Source of the DNA: Jhaorihella thermophila
Lineage (GTDB): Bacteria > Pseudomonadota > Alphaproteobacteria > Rhodobacterales > Rhodobacteraceae
NCBI RefSeq assembly: GCF_900108275.1
Contig: NZ_FNVD01000003.1
Location: 186,001-250,000 of the forward strand
Direction of reading: 5' to 3'
Length of the DNA stretch: 64,000 nt
Part shown: positions 35,545 to 45,172 of the stretch, piece by piece
Numbering within the stretch: the first letter of the stretch is position 1
How the letters are laid out: each line of letters opens with the position of its first letter
The notes under the pieces: model-generated
What the model was told of the DNA's origin: nothing
Seen by the model: the letters and a program-made list of their open reading frames with translations, nothing else
Databases searched by the model: none
Made by a program: the position numbers and the translations under genes

Positions 35545-36876
35545 ATGAAGCAATTCCTGATCGCCGCGGCAAGCGGCACGCTGGCAGGTATCATCGCGAC
35601 GACACAGGTGGCCGGTCCGCTTCTGGCCGAGGAGCAGAAGCGCAACGTGAATGTCTATGAACAGCTCGACCTGTTCGGCGACATCTTCGAACGCATCCGC
35701 GCCCAGTATGTCGAGCCGGTGGACGAAAAGAAGCTGATCGAAGCGGCGATCAACGGGATGCTGACTTCGCTGGATCCGCATTCCAGCTATCTGCCGCCCG
35801 AGGCCGCCGATGCCATGCGCGTGCAGACCCGGGGGGAATTCGGCGGGCTGGGCATCGAAGTCACGCAAGAGGAAGGCTTCGTCAAGGTCGTCTCGCCCAT
35901 CGACGGCACGCCCGCGGCCGAAGCCGGGATCCAGGCCGGCGATTTCATCACCCATGTGGACGGCGAGAGCGTTCTGGGCCTGACGCTGGACGAAGCGGTG
36001 GACAAGATGCGCGGGCCAGTGGGCTCCGAAATCGTCATCACCGTGGTCCGCAAGGGCGTGGACGAGCCGTTCGACGTGTCGATCATCCGCGACACGATCA
36101 AACTGACCGCCGTGCGCGCCCGGACCGAGGGCCGGGCGGTCGTTCTGCGGATCACCACCTTCAACGAACAAACCCAGCCGAACCTCGAAGAGGGCCTCAA
36201 GCGCGAGGTCGAGGCCGCCGGCGGGATCGACAATATCGACGGTTTCGTGCTGGACCTGCGCAACAACCCCGGCGGTCTGCTGAGCCAGGCGATCAAGGTC
36301 GCCGACGATTTCCTCGACAAGGGCGAGATCGTCAGCACCCGCGGCCGCAACCCCGAAGACGGCGAACGGTTCAACGCCACGCCGGGCGACATGGCCCAGG
36401 GCAAACCGATCGTGGTTCTGATCAATGGCGGTTCGGCCTCGGCCTCGGAGATCGTGACCGGCGCCTTGCAGGATCACCACCGGGCGATCGTGGTCGGCAC
36501 CAAGAGCTTTGGCAAGGGGTCGGTGCAGACGGTGATGCCGATGCGAGGCGGCGGGGCGATGCGCCTGACGACGGCGCGGTATTACACGCCCTCGGGCCGG
36601 TCGATCCAGGCGCTGGGCATTTCGCCGGATATCGTGGTCGAACAATTGCCGCCGAAGCCGGAAACGGAAGAGAACCCGAAACGACGCCCGGCACGGTCAG
36701 AGGCCGACCTGCGCGGCCGGCTGAACAACGACAGTCTGACCGAGGACGAAATCCGTCAGATCAAGGAAGAACAGGCCAAAGCCGAGGCCGCGGCCGAGTT
36801 GCGCGACAAGGATTTCCAGCTCGCCTATGCCATCGACATCCTCAAGGGCTTGGCGAAATTGGCCGAAGCAGACTGA
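35545..36876 (+). CDS. ctpA: S41-family C-terminal processing peptidase
   Basis: A 443-residue periplasmic protease with an N-terminal signal/anchor (MKQFLIAAASGTLAGIIATTQ), a PDZ domain (FGGLGIEVTQEEGFVKVVSPI and GIQAGDFITHVDGESV) and an S41 domain with the catalytic serine in GGSASASEIVTGAL (near residue 298) and lysine in GTKSFGKGSVQT. Such proteases trim C-termini of envelope proteins and murein hydrolases. The ATG at 35545 is used; an in-frame GTG at 35530 overlaps the envC stop. It follows the EnvC-like gene, and a terminator closes the unit. Confidence 0.94.
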   Translation: MKQFLIAAASGTLAGIIATTQVAGPLLAEEQKRNVNVYEQLDLFGDIFERIRAQYVEPVDEKKLIEAAINGMLTSLDPHSSYLPPEAADAMRVQTRGEFGGLGIEVTQEEGFVKVVSPIDGTPAAEAGIQAGDFITHVDGESVLGLTLDEAVDKMRGPVGSEIVITVVRKGVDEPFDVSIIRDTIKLTAVRARTEGRAVVLRITTFNEQTQPNLEEGLKREVEAAGGIDNIDGFVLDLRNNPGGLLSQAIKVADDFLDKGEIVSTRGRNPEDGERFNATPGDMAQGKPIVVLINGGSASASEIVTGALQDHHRAIVVGTKSFGKGSVQTVMPMRGGGAMRLTTARYYTPSGRSIQALGISPDIVVEQLPPKPETEENPKRRPARSEADLRGRLNNDSLTEDEIRQIKEEQAKAEAAAELRDKDFQLAYAIDILKGLAKLAEAD

Positions 36877-36896
36877 ACGTGCAGCAAGTTGAACGG

Positions 36897-36924
36897 AAAG
36901 GCCGGGTCGCGCGCCCGGCCTTTT
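36897..36924 (+). terminator. Rho-independent terminator after ctpA
   Basis: AAAGGCCGGG-TCGCGCG-CCCGGCCTTT is a perfect 10-bp stem ending in TTTT, 20 bp after the ctpA stop. Because the stem is flanked by A and T runs it can also serve the converging gene at 36976. Confidence 0.88.
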
Positions 36925-36975
36925 GACGTTCCACTGCGTCGGCAATCCGGCCGGGTCAGCCTTGCCTCGTCTCCC

Positions 36976-37350
36976 TCACGTCGTTTCCAGGCAATGCCGG
37001 CGGAATGCGCGTTTGAGCATGTCAAGCTCGGCGCGCAGCAGCCCCACCTCGGCCCGCAGATCGTCGGCCAGGGTTTCATCCACGATCAGCGTGAAACTGC
37101 CCAGAACCCTGTTTTCGCCTTCATCCGAGATCAGAAAGGTATGCACACCGTCCGCGAGCGCCTGTTTCGGCACGGTGATGGTGATCGACCAGGCATCGCC
37201 GTCGCCGATCGGGGCCAGGGACACGTCCTCGACCGGCTGATCTAGGTAACGCACGACGATGGCCGGCTTGGCGCCGTGCTTGGTCCCGTCGATCCGACCT
37301 TCCCAGACACCGTTGCGCATGCGGATCTTGGTGAGGGTCAAAGTGCTCAT
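36976..37350 (-). CDS. Hypothetical protein with C-terminal coiled coil
   Basis: A 124-residue protein starting MSTLTLTKIRMRNGVWEG. The first ~90 residues look like a beta-rich domain (GDAWSITITVPKQALADGVHTFLISDEGENRVLGSFTLIV). The last ~30 form a helix with heptad leucines (LRAEVGLLRAELDMLKRAF). The ATG at 37350 is chosen because residues further upstream are basic and unlike a protein start. It follows the gene at 37361-38122 after 10 bp, so the two are probably co-transcribed. I do not recognise the family. Confidence 0.75.
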   Translation of the reverse strand: MSTLTLTKIRMRNGVWEGRIDGTKHGAKPAIVVRYLDQPVEDVSLAPIGDGDAWSITITVPKQALADGVHTFLISDEGENRVLGSFTLIVDETLADDLRAEVGLLRAELDMLKRAFRRHCLETT

Positions 37351-37360
37351 GGCAGGCCTC

Positions 37361-38122
37361 CTACAACGCGGCGCGGCGATAGCGGGCAAAGGTCAGATCG
37401 CGGATGATGACCTGGTTCATGTCGGGGGCCTCGAAGATCAGGTCCAGCCAGAGCTTCTCGACCCGTTTTTCGTTCATCCGCGAATAGGCGAGATCGAATT
37501 CCACCACTACTTCCTCGGCCGCGAGCGGCAGTTCGCGCACCATCTGTTCGGTGTTCGGGCCGTGGCGGATGTTGAGCCGCGCGAAGATCTCCAGCGGTTT
37601 TTCGGTTTCGATGATGGTTTCGACCCGAAACAGATGATCCCTGGTCAGCCCCTGCGCCGCGCCTTCGGGAAGGTCCACCACCAGCGACAGAAACGACCCG
37701 TCGAATTTGAACACGTCCATGCGCAGACCAAAGGCCGCCAGGTCGCGTTCGCGCGTGTTGCGCAGTTGGCGCAGGGTCAGTTCGGAAAAGGCGCAGTCGT
37801 GGAACAGCGTCACCTCGTCGCCCAGCCGGGACTTGCTCTGCACCGAGGAGAGGCCCGGCACGGGCAGCGGGCCGCGCCATGCCTCGGGCCGCCAGGACCA
37901 GTCGGTGCCATGCGGCGTGGCAAAGTAGGACGTGCCGATCCGCGGCAGCGCCAGCCGACCGTCGGCCACATGGATCAGCCGGTCGAGATGGGTGCGCAAC
38001 TGACGGGCCGCGTTCCTTTGCCGGCGAAGCGTGGCAAGGTCCACGGCCTCGGCGCTCTGCGCGGCACGGCGCCACCGGCGCAGGACGCGCTTGTAAAACA
38101 GATTGTCGATAATCCTGCCCAT
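37361..38122 (-). CDS. Conserved hypothetical protein (possibly DUF6478)
   Basis: A 253-residue soluble protein starting MGRIIDNLFYKRVLRRWRRA. It has a basic N-terminal helix, then LPRIGTSYFATPHGTDWSWRPEAWRGPL and a beta-rich half with VTLFHDCAFSELTLRQLRNT and FEAPDMNQVIIRDLTFARYRRA. It resembles Rhodobacterales proteins I recall as DUF6478, which is uncertain. No catalytic motif is visible. It is the first gene of a two-gene leftward unit, divergent from the CPBP protease gene. Confidence 0.75.
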   Translation of the reverse strand: MGRIIDNLFYKRVLRRWRRAAQSAEAVDLATLRRQRNAARQLRTHLDRLIHVADGRLALPRIGTSYFATPHGTDWSWRPEAWRGPLPVPGLSSVQSKSRLGDEVTLFHDCAFSELTLRQLRNTRERDLAAFGLRMDVFKFDGSFLSLVVDLPEGAAQGLTRDHLFRVETIIETEKPLEIFARLNIRHGPNTEQMVRELPLAAEEVVVEFDLAYSRMNEKRVEKLWLDLIFEAPDMNQVIIRDLTFARYRRAAL

Positions 38123-38367
38123 CCCTGACCCGTTCCGAACGGTGATCCCTGCCCGACCGTTTCGAGTTATTCTAGCGAAAGCCTATCACGCAGTTAAACC
38201 TTCATTTTTCACGATCCGCAAACAATTGCCCCCGGCCCGTCCAGCGACTGGATCGTGGCCGGGTTGCGTCCGGCGGCCTCGCGCCTTACGGTCCGCCCGC
38301 ACATGAACCCACGGCAGGGCACAGCGATGAGGAACCGGGGCCAGAGCCGGAAATGGACGGGGGCACG

Positions 38368-39255
38368 ATGACCCCCCGCGCCTATCTGCCGCATGACCGG
38401 CTTGTCGCCCCGGCCCGCCGCCGGCCCGAGCTGTGGCGGCTGCTGGCCGGGCTGATGCTGGTCGCCACCACCGCCTTTGGCCTGAACATGGTGCTTTGGT
38501 CCCTGCTGCGCGGCATGGCGCCGGACTATTGGGACGCGACAGCTATTGCCGGGAACCGCCCCGGCGCGATGCTGGCCGTTCTGGCCAGCTTTGCCTTTGT
38601 CACGCTCGGGGTCGGCATGGCCGCGCGCGCGCTGCACGACCGATCCCTGCTCAGCCTGATCGGCCCCGTTCCCGAGGCGCTTTTGCAGTTCTGGCGGGTG
38701 TTTCGGCTGCTGCTGGCCTTGGGCGTTCTGGTCCTGCTTTTGCCACCCTATGACATGGGGGCGCCGATGCAGCCGAACCTGCCGTTGTCGCGCTGGCTGC
38801 TGCTTCTTCCCGCATCCCTGCTGGTGGTCCTGATCCAGACCAGCGCTGAGGAAATCCTTTTTCGCGGCTATCTCCAGCAGCAGCTGGCGGCGCGGTTCCG
38901 CTCGCCGCTGATCTGGGCCGTGGTGCCGTCGGTCCTGTTCGCCGCTGGCCACTATGTGCCGGCCGAGGCCGGCCCGAACGCGCCGCTGGTCGCCGCCTGG
39001 GCGGGACTATTCGGGCTGCTCATGGCGGATCTGACGGCGCGGGCCGGCACGCTTGGCCCCGCCATTGCGGTTCACATGTTCAACAACATCACCTCGCTGC
39101 TGCTGTTTTCGACGCCCGGCCAGTTGAACGGGCTGGCGCTGTATCTGCTGCCCTATGATCTGAGCGACAGCGAAGGTATTCTTCCCTGGCTGGCCGTGGA
39201 CTTCGTGTCGATTATCCTGACATGGCTGGCCGCACGCGTGGCGATCCGGCGCTGA
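38368..39255 (+). CDS. CPBP family intramembrane glutamic endopeptidase
   Basis: A 295-residue polytopic membrane protein with about eight hydrophobic helices. The CPBP/Abi motif EEILFRGYLQQQL supplies the paired glutamates and arginine. The second motif, FAAGHY, and the third, HMFNN, supply the histidines. Members include the eukaryotic CAAX prenyl protease Rce1 and bacterial proteins of mostly unknown substrate. The ATG at 38368 (MTPRAYLPHDRLVAPARRRPELW) fits homologues better than the ATG at 38353; neither has a strong ribosome site. Confidence 0.9.
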   Translation: MTPRAYLPHDRLVAPARRRPELWRLLAGLMLVATTAFGLNMVLWSLLRGMAPDYWDATAIAGNRPGAMLAVLASFAFVTLGVGMAARALHDRSLLSLIGPVPEALLQFWRVFRLLLALGVLVLLLPPYDMGAPMQPNLPLSRWLLLLPASLLVVLIQTSAEEILFRGYLQQQLAARFRSPLIWAVVPSVLFAAGHYVPAEAGPNAPLVAAWAGLFGLLMADLTARAGTLGPAIAVHMFNNITSLLLFSTPGQLNGLALYLLPYDLSDSEGILPWLAVDFVSIILTWLAARVAIRR

Positions 39256-39318
39256 TTGCATTTGCCGCCGCGCGGGCTTATCTGATGCGCACCACCACGC
39301 CAGAGGGCACAAGACAGC

Positions 39319-40257
39319 ATGAACTGGATCACGAACTACGTCCGGCCCCGGATCAACTCGATCTTCTCGCGCCGCGAGACGCCCGAGAACCTTTGGCAGA
39401 AATGCGATGAATGCGGCACCATGCTGTTTCACCGCGAGCTGAAGGACAACCTCAACGTCTGCACCAGCTGCGGCCATCACATGCAGATCACGCCGCGTGC
39501 GCGGTTCAAGGCCCTGTTCGACGGTGGCGTGTTCAACGAGGTCGAAGTGCCCGAACCGATCGCCGATCCGCTGAACTTCAAGGACCAGAAGAAATATCCC
39601 GATCGCATGAAGGCCGCGCAGAAGGTCACGGGCGAGAAAGAGGCGATGCTGGTCGCCACCGGGGAAATCGGGCGCACGCCGATCGTCGCGGCGGCACAGG
39701 ACTTTTCCTTCATGGGCGGGTCGATGGGCATGTATGTGGGCAATGCCATCATCGCGGCCGCCGAAAAGGCGGTGGAGCTGAAGCGCCCGCTGATCCTGTT
39801 TTCGGCGGCGGGCGGCGCGCGGATGCAGGAAGGCATCCTGTCGCTGATGCAGATGCCGCGCACCACCGTCGCCGTGCAGATGCTGAAGGAGGCGGGGCTG
39901 CCCTATATCGTCGTCCTGACCCACCCCACCACGGGCGGCGTGACCGCGTCCTATGCGATGCTGGGCGACGTGCAGATCGCCGAACCCAACGCCCTGATCT
40001 GCTTTGCCGGGCCGCGCGTGATCGAACAGACCATCCGCGAAACCCTGCCCGAAGGGTTCCAGCGCGCGGAATACCTGCTGGACCACGGGATGCTGGACCG
40101 CGTGGTGAAACGCACCGAGATGCGGGACGAGCTGATACGCATCACCCGCATGCTGCTGGGCCTGCCGCCTGCCGTGCAGGGCGATCTGCCCGCGCCCGCC
40201 GAGGGGGCGAAATCGCAGGAAGGCGAACCGCCGGCCAAGTCCGGCACCGCGAAATGA
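39319..40257 (+). CDS. accD: Acetyl-CoA carboxylase carboxyltransferase subunit beta
   Basis: A 312-residue AccD. A four-cysteine zinc finger (C29, C32, C48, C51 in CDECGTM and CTSCGHH) precedes the crotonase-like carboxyltransferase domain with [25 protein letters not shown] and [16 protein letters not shown]. With AccA it transfers the carboxyl group from carboxybiotin to acetyl-CoA, the first step of fatty acid synthesis. Its stop overlaps the folC start by 4 bp; the accD-folC pair is common in bacteria. Confidence 0.97.
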   Translation: MNWITNYVRPRINSIFSRRETPENLWQKCDECGTMLFHRELKDNLNVCTSCGHHMQITPRARFKALFDGGVFNEVEVPEPIADPLNFKDQKKYPDRMKAAQKVTGEKEAMLVATGEIGRTPIVAAAQDFSFMGGSMGMYVGNAIIAAAEKAVELKRPLILFSAAGGARMQEGILSLMQMPRTTVAVQMLKEAGLPYIVVLTHPTTGGVTASYAMLGDVQIAEPNALICFAGPRVIEQTIRETLPEGFQRAEYLLDHGMLDRVVKRTEMRDELIRITRMLLGLPPAVQGDLPAPAEGAKSQEGEPPAKSGTAK

Positions 40258-41528
40258 ACCCGCGAAATTCGGACGTCATCCTGGGACGGATGATGGCGCT
40301 GCACCCGAAAGTCATCGACCTGACGCTGGATCGGGTCTGGCGGCTTCTGGACGCGCTGGACCACCCCGAACGCCGCCTGCCGCCGGTGATCCATGTTGCG
40401 GGCACCAATGGCAAGGGCTCCACGCTGGCCATGATCCGCGCCGGGATCGAGGGCGCGGGACAGGTGGTCCATGCCTACACGTCGCCGCACCTGGCGCGGT
40501 TTCACGAACGCATCCGGCTGGCGGGCGAGCTGATTTCCGAACCCGATCTGACGGCGGTTCTGGATGAATGCTACACCGCCAACGGCAGTGACCCGATCAC
40601 CTATTTCGAAATCACCACCTGCGCTGCGCTTCTGGCCTTTTCCCGCGTGCGGGCGGACTACACGCTGCTCGAGGTGGGGCTGGGCGGACGGCTGGACGCG
40701 ACCAATGTGGTCGAATCCCCGCGGCTGACCGTGATCACCCCGATCTCGATCGATCACACGCAGTTCCTGGGCGAAACCCTGGCGGAAATCGCCGCCGAAA
40801 AGGCCGGCATCCTGAAGCGCGGCGTGCCCTGCGTGGTCGGACCGCAGCCAGACGAGGCGCTTGAGGTCATCGAGGCCTGCGCCGAACGGCTGGGCGCGCC
40901 TCTGGCGGTCCACGGTCAGCACTGGCACGTCCGGGAAGAGCGCGGTCGGCTGGTCTATCAGGACGAGTTGGGACTGCTGGATCTGCCGCTGCCAGCTTTG
41001 CAGGGGCGCCATCAGATCGTCAACGCGGGGGCGGCGCTGGCAGCTCTGCGACAGCTCGGGTTCGACGAGACGGCCTGCGAGGCGGCGGTGACGTGCGCGG
41101 TCTGGCCGGCCCGCATGCAGCGGCTGCGGCGCGGCCCGCTGGTGGAGGCGGCGCCCCGCGCGGAACTGTGGCTGGACGGCGGGCACAATCCGGCGGCGGG
41201 CGAGGCGCTGGCCGGATTGCTGGCGGAGTTGCCGAAGCGGCCGACCCATCTGATCTGCGGGATGCTGAACACCAAGGACGTGGCCGGGTATCTGCGTCCC
41301 CTGGCCGGGGTGGCCGACAGTCTGACCGCGATTTCCATTCCGGGCGAGGCCAATACCCTGAGCGCGGCAGAAACGGCGGCTGCCGCGAAGGAGGTGGGAT
41401 TGCCGGCGCGGACGGCCGCGAACCTGTCGGACGCGCTGGCCTCCATCGCGGGCGTCGAGCCGGAGGCTCGTGTCCTGATTTGCGGATCGCTCTATCTTGC
41501 CGGAAACGTCTTGCGCGAGAACGGCTGA
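40254..41528 (+). CDS. folC: Folylpolyglutamate / dihydrofolate synthase
   Basis: A 424-residue Mur-ligase-type enzyme that adds glutamate to dihydropteroate and tetrahydrofolate. The P-loop [11 protein letters not shown] lies near residues 48-57. The folate-binding [14 protein letters not shown], the metal-site [29 protein letters not shown] and the C-terminal [11 protein letters not shown] are all present. It is translationally coupled to accD and followed by a repeat element in the opposite orientation. It links to the one-carbon cluster at 56724-60582 only by pathway. Confidence 0.95.
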   Translation: MNPRNSDVILGRMMALHPKVIDLTLDRVWRLLDALDHPERRLPPVIHVAGTNGKGSTLAMIRAGIEGAGQVVHAYTSPHLARFHERIRLAGELISEPDLTAVLDECYTANGSDPITYFEITTCAALLAFSRVRADYTLLEVGLGGRLDATNVVESPRLTVITPISIDHTQFLGETLAEIAAEKAGILKRGVPCVVGPQPDEALEVIEACAERLGAPLAVHGQHWHVREERGRLVYQDELGLLDLPLPALQGRHQIVNAGAALAALRQLGFDETACEAAVTCAVWPARMQRLRRGPLVEAAPRAELWLDGGHNPAAGEALAGLLAELPKRPTHLICGMLNTKDVAGYLRPLAGVADSLTAISIPGEANTLSAAETAAAAKEVGLPARTAANLSDALASIAGVEPEARVLICGSLYLAGNVLRENG

Positions 41529-41529
41529 G

Positions 41530-41600
41530 GTCGGGGGGCGCTGCCCCCGTCCGCCCGTGCCGGGCGGACTCCCCCGGGGTATTTGGCACCAGAAAGAAGC
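41530..41600 (-). repeat. Double-hairpin interspersed repeat, subfamily 2, copy D
   Basis: On the minus strand: CTTCTTTCTGGTGCCAAATA, then CCCCGGGGGAG, hairpin GTCCGCCCG-GCA-CGGGCGGAC and hairpin GGGGGC-AGC-GCCCCC. It lies between converging folC and the oligopeptide ATPase, 36 bp after the ATPase stop and in its orientation. It can act as a bidirectional terminator. Confidence 0.85.
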
Positions 41601-41635
41601 CCGAGCGATCCGGCCCCTGCCGCCTGCCGTAACGC

Positions 41636-43276
41636 TCAGGCCGGGGCCTGCTCGGCCTCGCGTTCGGCCAGCAGCCGGGTCAGCCAGTCCGGGTCCATCT
41701 CGGGCACCGAGGAGAGCAGAAGCCGGGTGTATTCGGGATAGGGCGGCGAGAGCACTTCGCTTTTCATGCCCTGTTCGACCACCCGGCCCTGATACATCAC
41801 CACGATCTCGTCCGAGATCGCCTTGACCGTTGCAATGTCGTGGGTGATGAACATGTAGGTGATCCCGAATTCCTTTTGCAGGCGCAGGAGCAGCTTGAGG
41901 ATGCCTTCCTGCACGATCTGGTCGAGCGCCGAGGTGACCTCGTCGCAGATGATGAATTCGGGCTCGGCGGCAAGCGCGCGGGCGATGCAGATTCGCTGTT
42001 TCTGGCCGCCCGACAGCTCGGACGGGAAGCGGTCGATGAAGCTTTCGTCGAGCTCGATCATCTCCAGCAGCTCGATCACGCGCTTTTCGCGCGCACGGCC
42101 CTTGAGGCCGAGGTAGAATTCCAGCGGCCGACCGATGATTTCCCCGACCGTCTGGCGCGGGTTCATCGCGGTATCGGCCATCTGGTAGATCATCTGGATG
42201 CGCTGGAGCTGTTCCTTGCTGCGGTCCTGCAGCCGGGGCGGAAGAACCTCGCCGTTGAAGCGCACGACCCCCTTGGTTTGCGGCAGCAGACCGGTGATGA
42301 CGCGGGCCGTGGTGGACTTGCCCGAGCCGGATTCGCCCACGATGGCGACGGTCTTGCCGCGCGGAATCGAGATGGTCACGTCATGCAGCACCTTGGCCGA
42401 ACCGTAGGCGGCATCCACACCTTCGATCGACAGGTGGACGTCGTCGCCTTTCTCCTCGCGCTTCTGCAGGGCGCGCACCGACCAGAGCGATCGGGTATAA
42501 GGCTTTTCGGGATGCGTCAGCATCTGCCGGGTTTCGGCCTCTTCGACCTCTTCGCCATAGCGCAGAACCTTGATGACATCGGCCATCTGAGCCACCACCG
42601 CAAGGTCATGCGTGATGTAGATCGCGGCCGTATGGTGCTCTTCGACGATCTTGCGCATGGCCGCCAGAACCTCGACCTGGGTGGTCACGTCCAGCGCCGT
42701 GGTGGGTTCGTCGAAGATGATGAGGTCGGGCCGCGGCGACATCGCCATCGCCGTCATCACCCGCTGGAGCTGGCCGCCCGAAACCTGGTGGGGGTAACGC
42801 TCGCCGATATGCTCGGGGTCGGGCAGTTGCAGGTCGCGGTAGAGTTCGATCGCGTCCCGGCGCGCCTCGGCCTCGGGCAAGATGTTCATGCGCGTGGTGG
42901 CCTCGATCGTCTGGTCGAGTAGCCGGTGGGCGGGATTGAACGAAGCCGCCGCCGACTGCGCGACATAGGCGATGCGCGTGCCCCAGAGCCGGCGCTTTTC
43001 CGCCTCGGACGCGGCGACGAGGTCGATTCCGTCGAACTCGATCGACCCGCCGGTGATGCGGACGCCGGGCTGGGTATAGCCCATCGCGGCCAGACCCAGC
43101 GTGGATTTTCCCGCGCCGGATTCGCCGATCAGGCCCATCACCTCGCCCCGGTGCAGGGTCAGGTCCACGCCCTTGATGATCCTGTGCCATTGCTCGTCCG
43201 AGAAGCCCTCGATCCGCACATCGCGCATCTTGAGGAGAACGTCGCCCTTTTCGGGCGTCTTTGTTTCAGTGGTCAT
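41636..43276 (-). CDS. Oligopeptide-type ABC transporter, fused double ATPase (DppD-DppF type)
   Basis: A 546-residue protein with two complete ABC domains. The first has GESGAGKST, VSGGQLQR and LIIFDEPTTALD. The second has GESGSGKSTTARV, LSGGQKQRICIARAL and FIICDEVTSALD, where Glu-Val replaces the common Glu-Pro. In most oligopeptide systems these are separate DppD and DppF proteins. It powers import by the two permeases upstream. It is the last gene of the leftward operon and overlaps the preceding permease gene by 11 bp. Confidence 0.93.
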   Translation of the reverse strand: MTTETKTPEKGDVLLKMRDVRIEGFSDEQWHRIIKGVDLTLHRGEVMGLIGESGAGKSTLGLAAMGYTQPGVRITGGSIEFDGIDLVAASEAEKRRLWGTRIAYVAQSAAASFNPAHRLLDQTIEATTRMNILPEAEARRDAIELYRDLQLPDPEHIGERYPHQVSGGQLQRVMTAMAMSPRPDLIIFDEPTTALDVTTQVEVLAAMRKIVEEHHTAAIYITHDLAVVAQMADVIKVLRYGEEVEEAETRQMLTHPEKPYTRSLWSVRALQKREEKGDDVHLSIEGVDAAYGSAKVLHDVTISIPRGKTVAIVGESGSGKSTTARVITGLLPQTKGVVRFNGEVLPPRLQDRSKEQLQRIQMIYQMADTAMNPRQTVGEIIGRPLEFYLGLKGRAREKRVIELLEMIELDESFIDRFPSELSGGQKQRICIARALAAEPEFIICDEVTSALDQIVQEGILKLLLRLQKEFGITYMFITHDIATVKAISDEIVVMYQGRVVEQGMKSEVLSPPYPEYTRLLLSSVPEMDPDWLTRLLAEREAEQAPA

Positions 43277-44195
43277 CGCGCAAACCGCTCGTCTTGTGCA
43301 GGAACCAATCGACGATGAAATTCACCGCCACGGTCAGAAGGGCGATCGCCGCCGCGGGCAACAGCGGGGTCAGCCCGGCCTTGAGGTCATATTTGGCGAA
43401 CTGGATCAGCGAGGCGTTGTCGCGCACCATCGACCCCCAGTCCGCCGTGGGCGGCTGGATGCCGACGCCAAGGAAGCTGAGCGCCGCGATCGTCAGGAAC
43501 ACGAAACAGAACCGCAGCCCGAATTCCGCCACCAGCGGCGGCATGATGTTGGGCAGGATCTCGCGCCGCATGATCCAAACCAGACCTTCGCCGCGCAGCC
43601 GGGCGGCTTCGACATAGTCCATCACCACCACGTTCACCGCAACCGACCTGGTCAGACGGAACACGCGGGTGCTGTCCAGCACGGCGATGATGAGAATGAG
43701 GCTCATGACGGTCGAGCCGAAGATCGACAGCAGCATGAGCGCGAAGATCAGGCTGGGGATCGCCATCAGCACATCCACCGCGCGCGACAGGAACTGGTCC
43801 AGCCAGGAGCGGTTGATCGCCGCGATCAGGCCCAGCCCGCCGCCGATCAGGAAGGCCAGGAACGTCGTCACAAGCGCGATGCCCATGGTGTTGCGCGCGC
43901 CGTAGATCATGCGCGACAGGATGTCCCGCCCGATCTGGTCGGTGCCAAAGACGTGCTCGGCGCTCCAGGGGGCGTAGGGTTCGAGAAAGATCTCGGCCTC
44001 GCCATAGGGAGCAAGCCAGGGCGCGAAAATCGCGGTAAAGCAATAGAGCGCCACGACGATCATGCCGAACCAGGCGGTGGGCGGTGCCTTCTTCAGCGCC
44101 AGCCGGATACGCTCCCACCGGGTGCGGCGCTTGCGGACGGCGCCGACCTCGGCCGCCGCCGAATAGGTCTCGGGGTTGTCTTGGGTGTCGGTCAT
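43266..44195 (-). CDS. Oligopeptide-type ABC transporter permease, DppC-like
   Basis: A 309-residue permease with a polar N-terminus, a first helix (FGMIVVALYCFTAIFAPWLAPYG) and the hallmark HVFGTDQIGRDILSRMIYGARNTMGIAL of the DppC/OppC branch, followed by further helices and the EAA loop (EAARLRGEGLVWIMRREILPN). It forms the channel with the DppB-like protein; the start overlaps that gene by 4 bp. Confidence 0.93.
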   Translation of the reverse strand: MTDTQDNPETYSAAAEVGAVRKRRTRWERIRLALKKAPPTAWFGMIVVALYCFTAIFAPWLAPYGEAEIFLEPYAPWSAEHVFGTDQIGRDILSRMIYGARNTMGIALVTTFLAFLIGGGLGLIAAINRSWLDQFLSRAVDVLMAIPSLIFALMLLSIFGSTVMSLILIIAVLDSTRVFRLTRSVAVNVVVMDYVEAARLRGEGLVWIMRREILPNIMPPLVAEFGLRFCFVFLTIAALSFLGVGIQPPTADWGSMVRDNASLIQFAKYDLKAGLTPLLPAAAIALLTVAVNFIVDWFLHKTSGLRDDH

Positions 44196-45172
44196 CGCGG
44201 ATGCAGAAGCCTCGGGTTGGTGACGATGCCGATGATGTCGGCGATCAGGTTCAGGATGACGTAGGTCGCGGCAAAGATCAGCGCACAGGCCTGCACCACG
44301 GGGATGTCGCGGGTGGTCACCGCGTCCACCATGAGCTGGCCGATGCCGGGATAGACGAACACCACTTCGACCACGACCACGCCGACCACCAGATAGGCCA
44401 GGTTGAAGGCGATCACCGTGGCGATCGGCGCCCAGGCGTTGGGCAGCGCGTGCTTGAGGATCACCTCGGTTTGCGAGGCGCCCTTGAGCCGGGCCATCTG
44501 GATATAGGGCGAGGCCAGAAGGTTGATGATCGCCGCCCGCGTCATCCGCATCATGTGCGCCATGATCACCAGCGTCAGCGTCATCGCCGGCAGAGAGACC
44601 TTGTAGAGCCGATCCCAGAACGGCGTGCTGGCATCGACATTGGCCAGCGACGGGAACACTGGCCAGAGCGACGCGAACAGCAGGATCAGGATATAGGCCA
44701 CGAAGAATTCCGGCGTGGCGATGGTGGTCAACGTCACCGCGTTCACCACCCTGTCATAGAGGGTATTTCGGTAAAGCGCCGCCGTCAGACCGAGTATCAG
44801 CGCCAACGGCACGGCGATGATGGCCGTCACGCCGGCCAGAAACAGCGTGTTCCACAATCGCGGCGCCACCAGTTCGGCGACCGGACGCGATCGGTCCTGA
44901 CCCGACGAGGCGCGGCCCGAAAAGGACGTGCCCAGATCGCCCTGGACCACGTTGCCGAGCCATTCGAAATACCGGACCACCGCCGGTTTATCGAGCCCCA
45001 GCTCCTTGCGAAAGGCGGCCACGGTTTCCTCGGTCGCGGCCTGACCCAGAACGGCCTGACCGAAATCACCCGGCAAGAGCGAGATCGAACTGAAGATGAT
45101 CGCCGACACGATGACGAGCGTGACGACGCCCAGGCCCAATCGCTTGAGCACGGTCAATAGAACGGGATGCAA
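44192..45172 (-). CDS. Oligopeptide-type ABC transporter permease, DppB-like
   Basis: A 326-residue permease with the DppB pattern: first helix LGLGVVTLVIVSAIIFSSISLLPGD, a periplasmic region, WNTLFLAGVTAIIAVPLALILGL, and the EAA loop (ARLKGASQTEVILKHALPNAWAP). The start appears to be TTG at 45170-45172, with GGGGGGA seven nt upstream. It is the promoter-proximal gene of the leftward transporter operon, divergent from its solute-binding protein. Confidence 0.92.
   Translation of the reverse strand: MHPVLLTVLKRLGLGVVTLVIVSAIIFSSISLLPGDFGQAVLGQAATEETVAAFRKELGLDKPAVVRYFEWLGNVVQGDLGTSFSGRASSGQDRSRPVAELVAPRLWNTLFLAGVTAIIAVPLALILGLTAALYRNTLYDRVVNAVTLTTIATPEFFVAYILILLFASLWPVFPSLANVDASTPFWDRLYKVSLPAMTLTLVIMAHMMRMTRAAIINLLASPYIQMARLKGASQTEVILKHALPNAWAPIATVIAFNLAYLVVGVVVVEVVFVYPGIGQLMVDAVTTRDIPVVQACALIFAATYVILNLIADIIGIVTNPRLLHPR

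Noticed and set aside
38123-38367. Possible small gene or RNA in the gap before the CPBP protease gene
   Set aside because: No convincing start, ribosome site, conserved structure or terminator was seen.
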